A stretch of DNA of 64,000 bases, taken from contig NC_133932.1 in assembly GCF_031877795.1 (NCBI RefSeq), forward strand, positions 78,605,937 to 78,669,936, written 5' to 3'. The position numbers and the translations under genes are program-made. The notes below the pieces were generated by a model. It searched no databases. It saw nothing but the letters and a program-made list of their open reading frames with translations, and was not told the origin of the DNA. How positions within the stretch are numbered: position 1 is the first letter of the stretch; the number at the start of each line of letters is the position of its first letter. This document shows, piece after piece, positions 61,201 to 64,000 of the stretch. This DNA is from Strix aluco. Lineage: Eukaryota; Chordata; Aves; Strigiformes; Strigidae.

Positions 61201-64000
61201 GCGAAAGCATAGTCATGAACAACACAATTACTTGCTGCCCTGAACATTGCATAAGAAAGATCAATGGTAATGGTGAAATTTCCAGTAGACTTATTCAAAT
61301 ATCTAGCCTGGGTTTTTTTTTTGTTTTGGTTTGTTTTTATCTTTTACTTTAATAATGTCCTTCTTTTGAAAGGGGGTAGAAATGTCACAGTATTAGCGTT
61401 CTGAGAATCATTCTTAATGATGGAAAGAATTTTTCACCAAGGAAAGCACTCCAGCAATTTCTAAAGATATTCCAATTTCCTCTGAAAATTTATCCTACAG
61501 ACAAGTCTCTCTAGCCAAGAGGCTCTGTCTCCAACTCTTAGTTGCTGCATCCTGAACTTTGATGCCTGCATTGTCCCAGAGGAGCTCATGTGTCACAGAA
61601 GTTCAGAAATCCACATGTGGTCTTTTCTGAAGCCCGATCAGCTATTTCCTTTGAAATCCAGGAGGAACACCTTAATCTGGCCTCTGAAGCTGCCTGAGAG
61701 ACAATGGAAGGGATTTCAGCATAGGCATGATGCCTTCATAGTAGCAGAAGCCAGAAATGCCAATGGGTAGTCACATCTGCTCCTTGGAGGCAAGGTGGGA
61801 ATGGCTGCTTCTGCTACTGCATTCAAGGGATGTACAGAGTTGTGAATGCTTCCTTGCATACTCATGCATGCCCAAGCACTTGGCCTTGTAGACCACTGCT
61901 TGTCACACACGTCAGGAAGGGGCGCTGTTATTTGACTCAGACACTCAACTGGCTGGCAGTAAGTGAAGAGCTGCGTAGGTACTCCCAAAAACTGGCATTT
62001 AGCTCAGAACACTGAAAGAGTCAGACTACTCTGTGTTTAACCTGTTACAGTCAGGGCAAATACCTATTCTGTACCAAACTGCATCACAGTAACATTCACT
62101 TTTCATTACTGCTGTGATGCTGTAATTCAGCCAGAAAGTGATGGGTCACTATGCCAAGAAGAAAGCAAGATATTTCATATCAAGCAGAAGTTGAAAGATG
62201 GCATTTTTGAGAGCTGATGTTATTCATTCATCCAACATTAGGGAAGTGTTGAGCAGGACTCTCAGACTTTGCAATAATAAATGGGGATTTGGATCTCTCT
62301 AGACAGTAGAGACAGATCTTCAACCATCTTTTCAAAGCACTTCCTTTTCCAAACTTCCCGGCTTCCCTTGCTTGTGTCAGCTGTTCTTCATCCAATCTGG
62401 GCTGTTGCTGGTGCTGTGACATCACAGATATTGTCACAGCTATATCAGTTGAAAACACGCATCTATGTCATACTATTGGCAGTGGGGCTTGTCACTTTTT
62501 CCCACAGAAATCTCAGGTTTCCATTATTAAAAATTAATCTTTATAAGTGAGTGCCTTGTAAGAGGTGAAGCTGTCAATCATAATCACCAGCTGAATTTTA
62601 AAGGAATGACATGATTTGGAGCTGTTCTTACGTTAGGCATTCAACACTTGCTCAGTGAGATAATTGGGTGGGGGGGGTCCAGTGTGCCAAATGCTGAACG
62701 CAGGTCCACCAGCATGAACACGGAGTCTGTACTTGAGGAAATAACTTTATCTCTGTTTTAGACATTTTACACAAAACTGAGACAGTTCTAATCCTTACTA
62801 CATGGCTCTTTGGATGTTGACTGGTATTAAAGCATGATGATTAGACAAATAATCCTTCATTCACCTCCTGTGCACAAAACTTTTCAAAGAGTAATAAGTA
62901 GAGGCCAAAACAAAAGTGAGAAATCAGAGTTCCAAAATCGTTTTGATTTGACAAGCTGAGATAACAAACACTGGGCACAAAGAAAACTCAAAACTGAGTT
63001 CTCCAACACACTAGCATAAACACATACTTGAATATATAAAGGGCTAGTCTATGATGATATAGAGAAAAAACCAGATTAGTATTCCATTTTGGGATGTAAA
63101 GATTCAAGTTCTGTCTTAGGTTGCAAACAGGAGGGGCTTCCATTTGTTGACATTCCAAAGTCAACATACAAGGTGTCATACCTCCAACACTGGTGAAACT
63201 TTTGTATCTATTGTGCCTCTTAAGGTAGTGCATTAAGGAACAATTGGTGAAACCAGCCTGCAGTCGTTATGTGACAATATCAGAGTTCTAATCAGAAAAC
63301 CTGAATACTAAGATGGACTATTTGCTGCCTGAACTACATGCTTCTTGTTTACTACATGCTATGGAAGATGACACTAGGAAGAAGAAATGGCTCATCAAGA
63401 GTCTCTCAGTGCAGACTGGAAGGACAACAGAAGCAGCCCTGGAATCCAATAACCAACCACCCCCCAAATTGGCTGCCTTATTTATCCCATGTTCAAAGCT
63501 AGAAATGAAGGGACAGGTACAGCTAAAAAGAAACTTGTCTTCTGTAAACAGGAATTGATCAGACAACAGAGAATTAAATACTCTGAAAATGCTTGGGGAG
63601 ATTTGTATGCCAGGAGCTTTTTTATGGGGAACTGCCTCAAGTTAAATTGTTGGAGGAAGAGAATATAGAACAATCACACAGGAGAATGTGTGAAACATAC
63701 TCTATTTTTCAAAAAAATATTTGCACTGAAATAAAACAGTATTTTGCTTTAGGAAGTTGTCCGACCACTGTATCAACCAACTGCTTCTCTAGGGAAATTG
63801 ATTACAAATATTAAACTAAATTCAAAGGCTACAGTCAAAAGCCCAGTCAGACAGAAAGAGAATTTCATAATTCCAGTCCAAGAAAAAAATTATAGTTCAA
63901 TGTCTGATCGCGGTGCTACCTAGGAGTAGGAGTCAGAGACAGTTAGCCTCGTGACTGTGACAACTGGCTGTCAATGAGACACATTCAGCTTATTTTAGTA
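55267..64000 (-). other. UBAC2: UBAC2 intron (partial)
   Basis: I looked on the minus strand for the preceding UBAC2 coding segment, which in human contains LMFSQFAQGRRQRQQQ, and did not find it before the right edge. The interval is AT-rich. It has an A25 tract at 56447-56471, a pyrimidine-rich run ending CAG at about 56521 on the plus strand, and scattered short frames. No GPR18 or GPR183 copy lies in this part of the intron. Confidence 0.75.
56447..56471 (+). repeat. A25 homopolymer
   Basis: Twenty-five A residues, located in the UBAC2 intron. Confidence 0.9.

Noticed and set aside
1-64000. CRISPR arrays, tRNA or rRNA genes, intact retroviruses, operon-like clusters
   Set aside because: None seen. 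All repeated elements recognised are CR1 fragments, microsatellites or short tandem duplications.

Overview
The window is vertebrate nuclear DNA, almost certainly from a bird. It has long intergenic and intronic stretches, short exons with GT-AG junctions, CpG-island promoters, and several decayed interspersed repeats that read like avian CR1 LINEs. No bacterial, viral, plasmid or CRISPR features were seen. Two genes are identified from short exons that match the known proteins closely: TM9SF2 at the left edge and UBAC2 at the right, both on the minus strand. In human (13q32) UBAC2 and TM9SF2 are neighbours in the same orientation, so the window covers the end of UBAC2, the whole UBAC2-TM9SF2 intergenic interval and the start of TM9SF2.

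Layout: 1-4992 is the 5' part of TM9SF2 (intron 2, exon 2 at 799-866, intron 1, exon 1 coding part at 4864-4992), with a CpG-island promoter to about 5520. From 5.5 to 40.4 kb I find no gene I can name, only CR1 copies (15.45-16.54 kb minus, 20.98-21.49 kb plus, 34.39-35.41 kb plus), simple repeats and unexplained open frames. At 40.46-41.15 kb there is a second CpG island, followed by an intact, GC-rich, single-coding-exon class A GPCR at 41669-42727 (plus strand) that resembles GPR183/EBI2. A third, unassigned CpG island lies at 45.2-45.7 kb. UBAC2 ends the window, with its last coding exon at 51612-51719 and the preceding exon at 55144-55266; the rest to 64000 is UBAC2 intron.

The most interesting element is the GPR183-like receptor. 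In human, GPR183 and GPR18 lie inside a UBAC2 intron. Here the receptor lies outside UBAC2, about 9 kb beyond its stop codon and in the opposite orientation. It keeps the positions reported as oxysterol contacts in human GPR183, so it is probably either a second GPR183-type receptor or a relocated ortholog. A weaker, speculative lead is a pair of splice-flanked open exons on the minus strand (27328-27440 and 11737-11862) that join in frame and belong to no gene I recognise.
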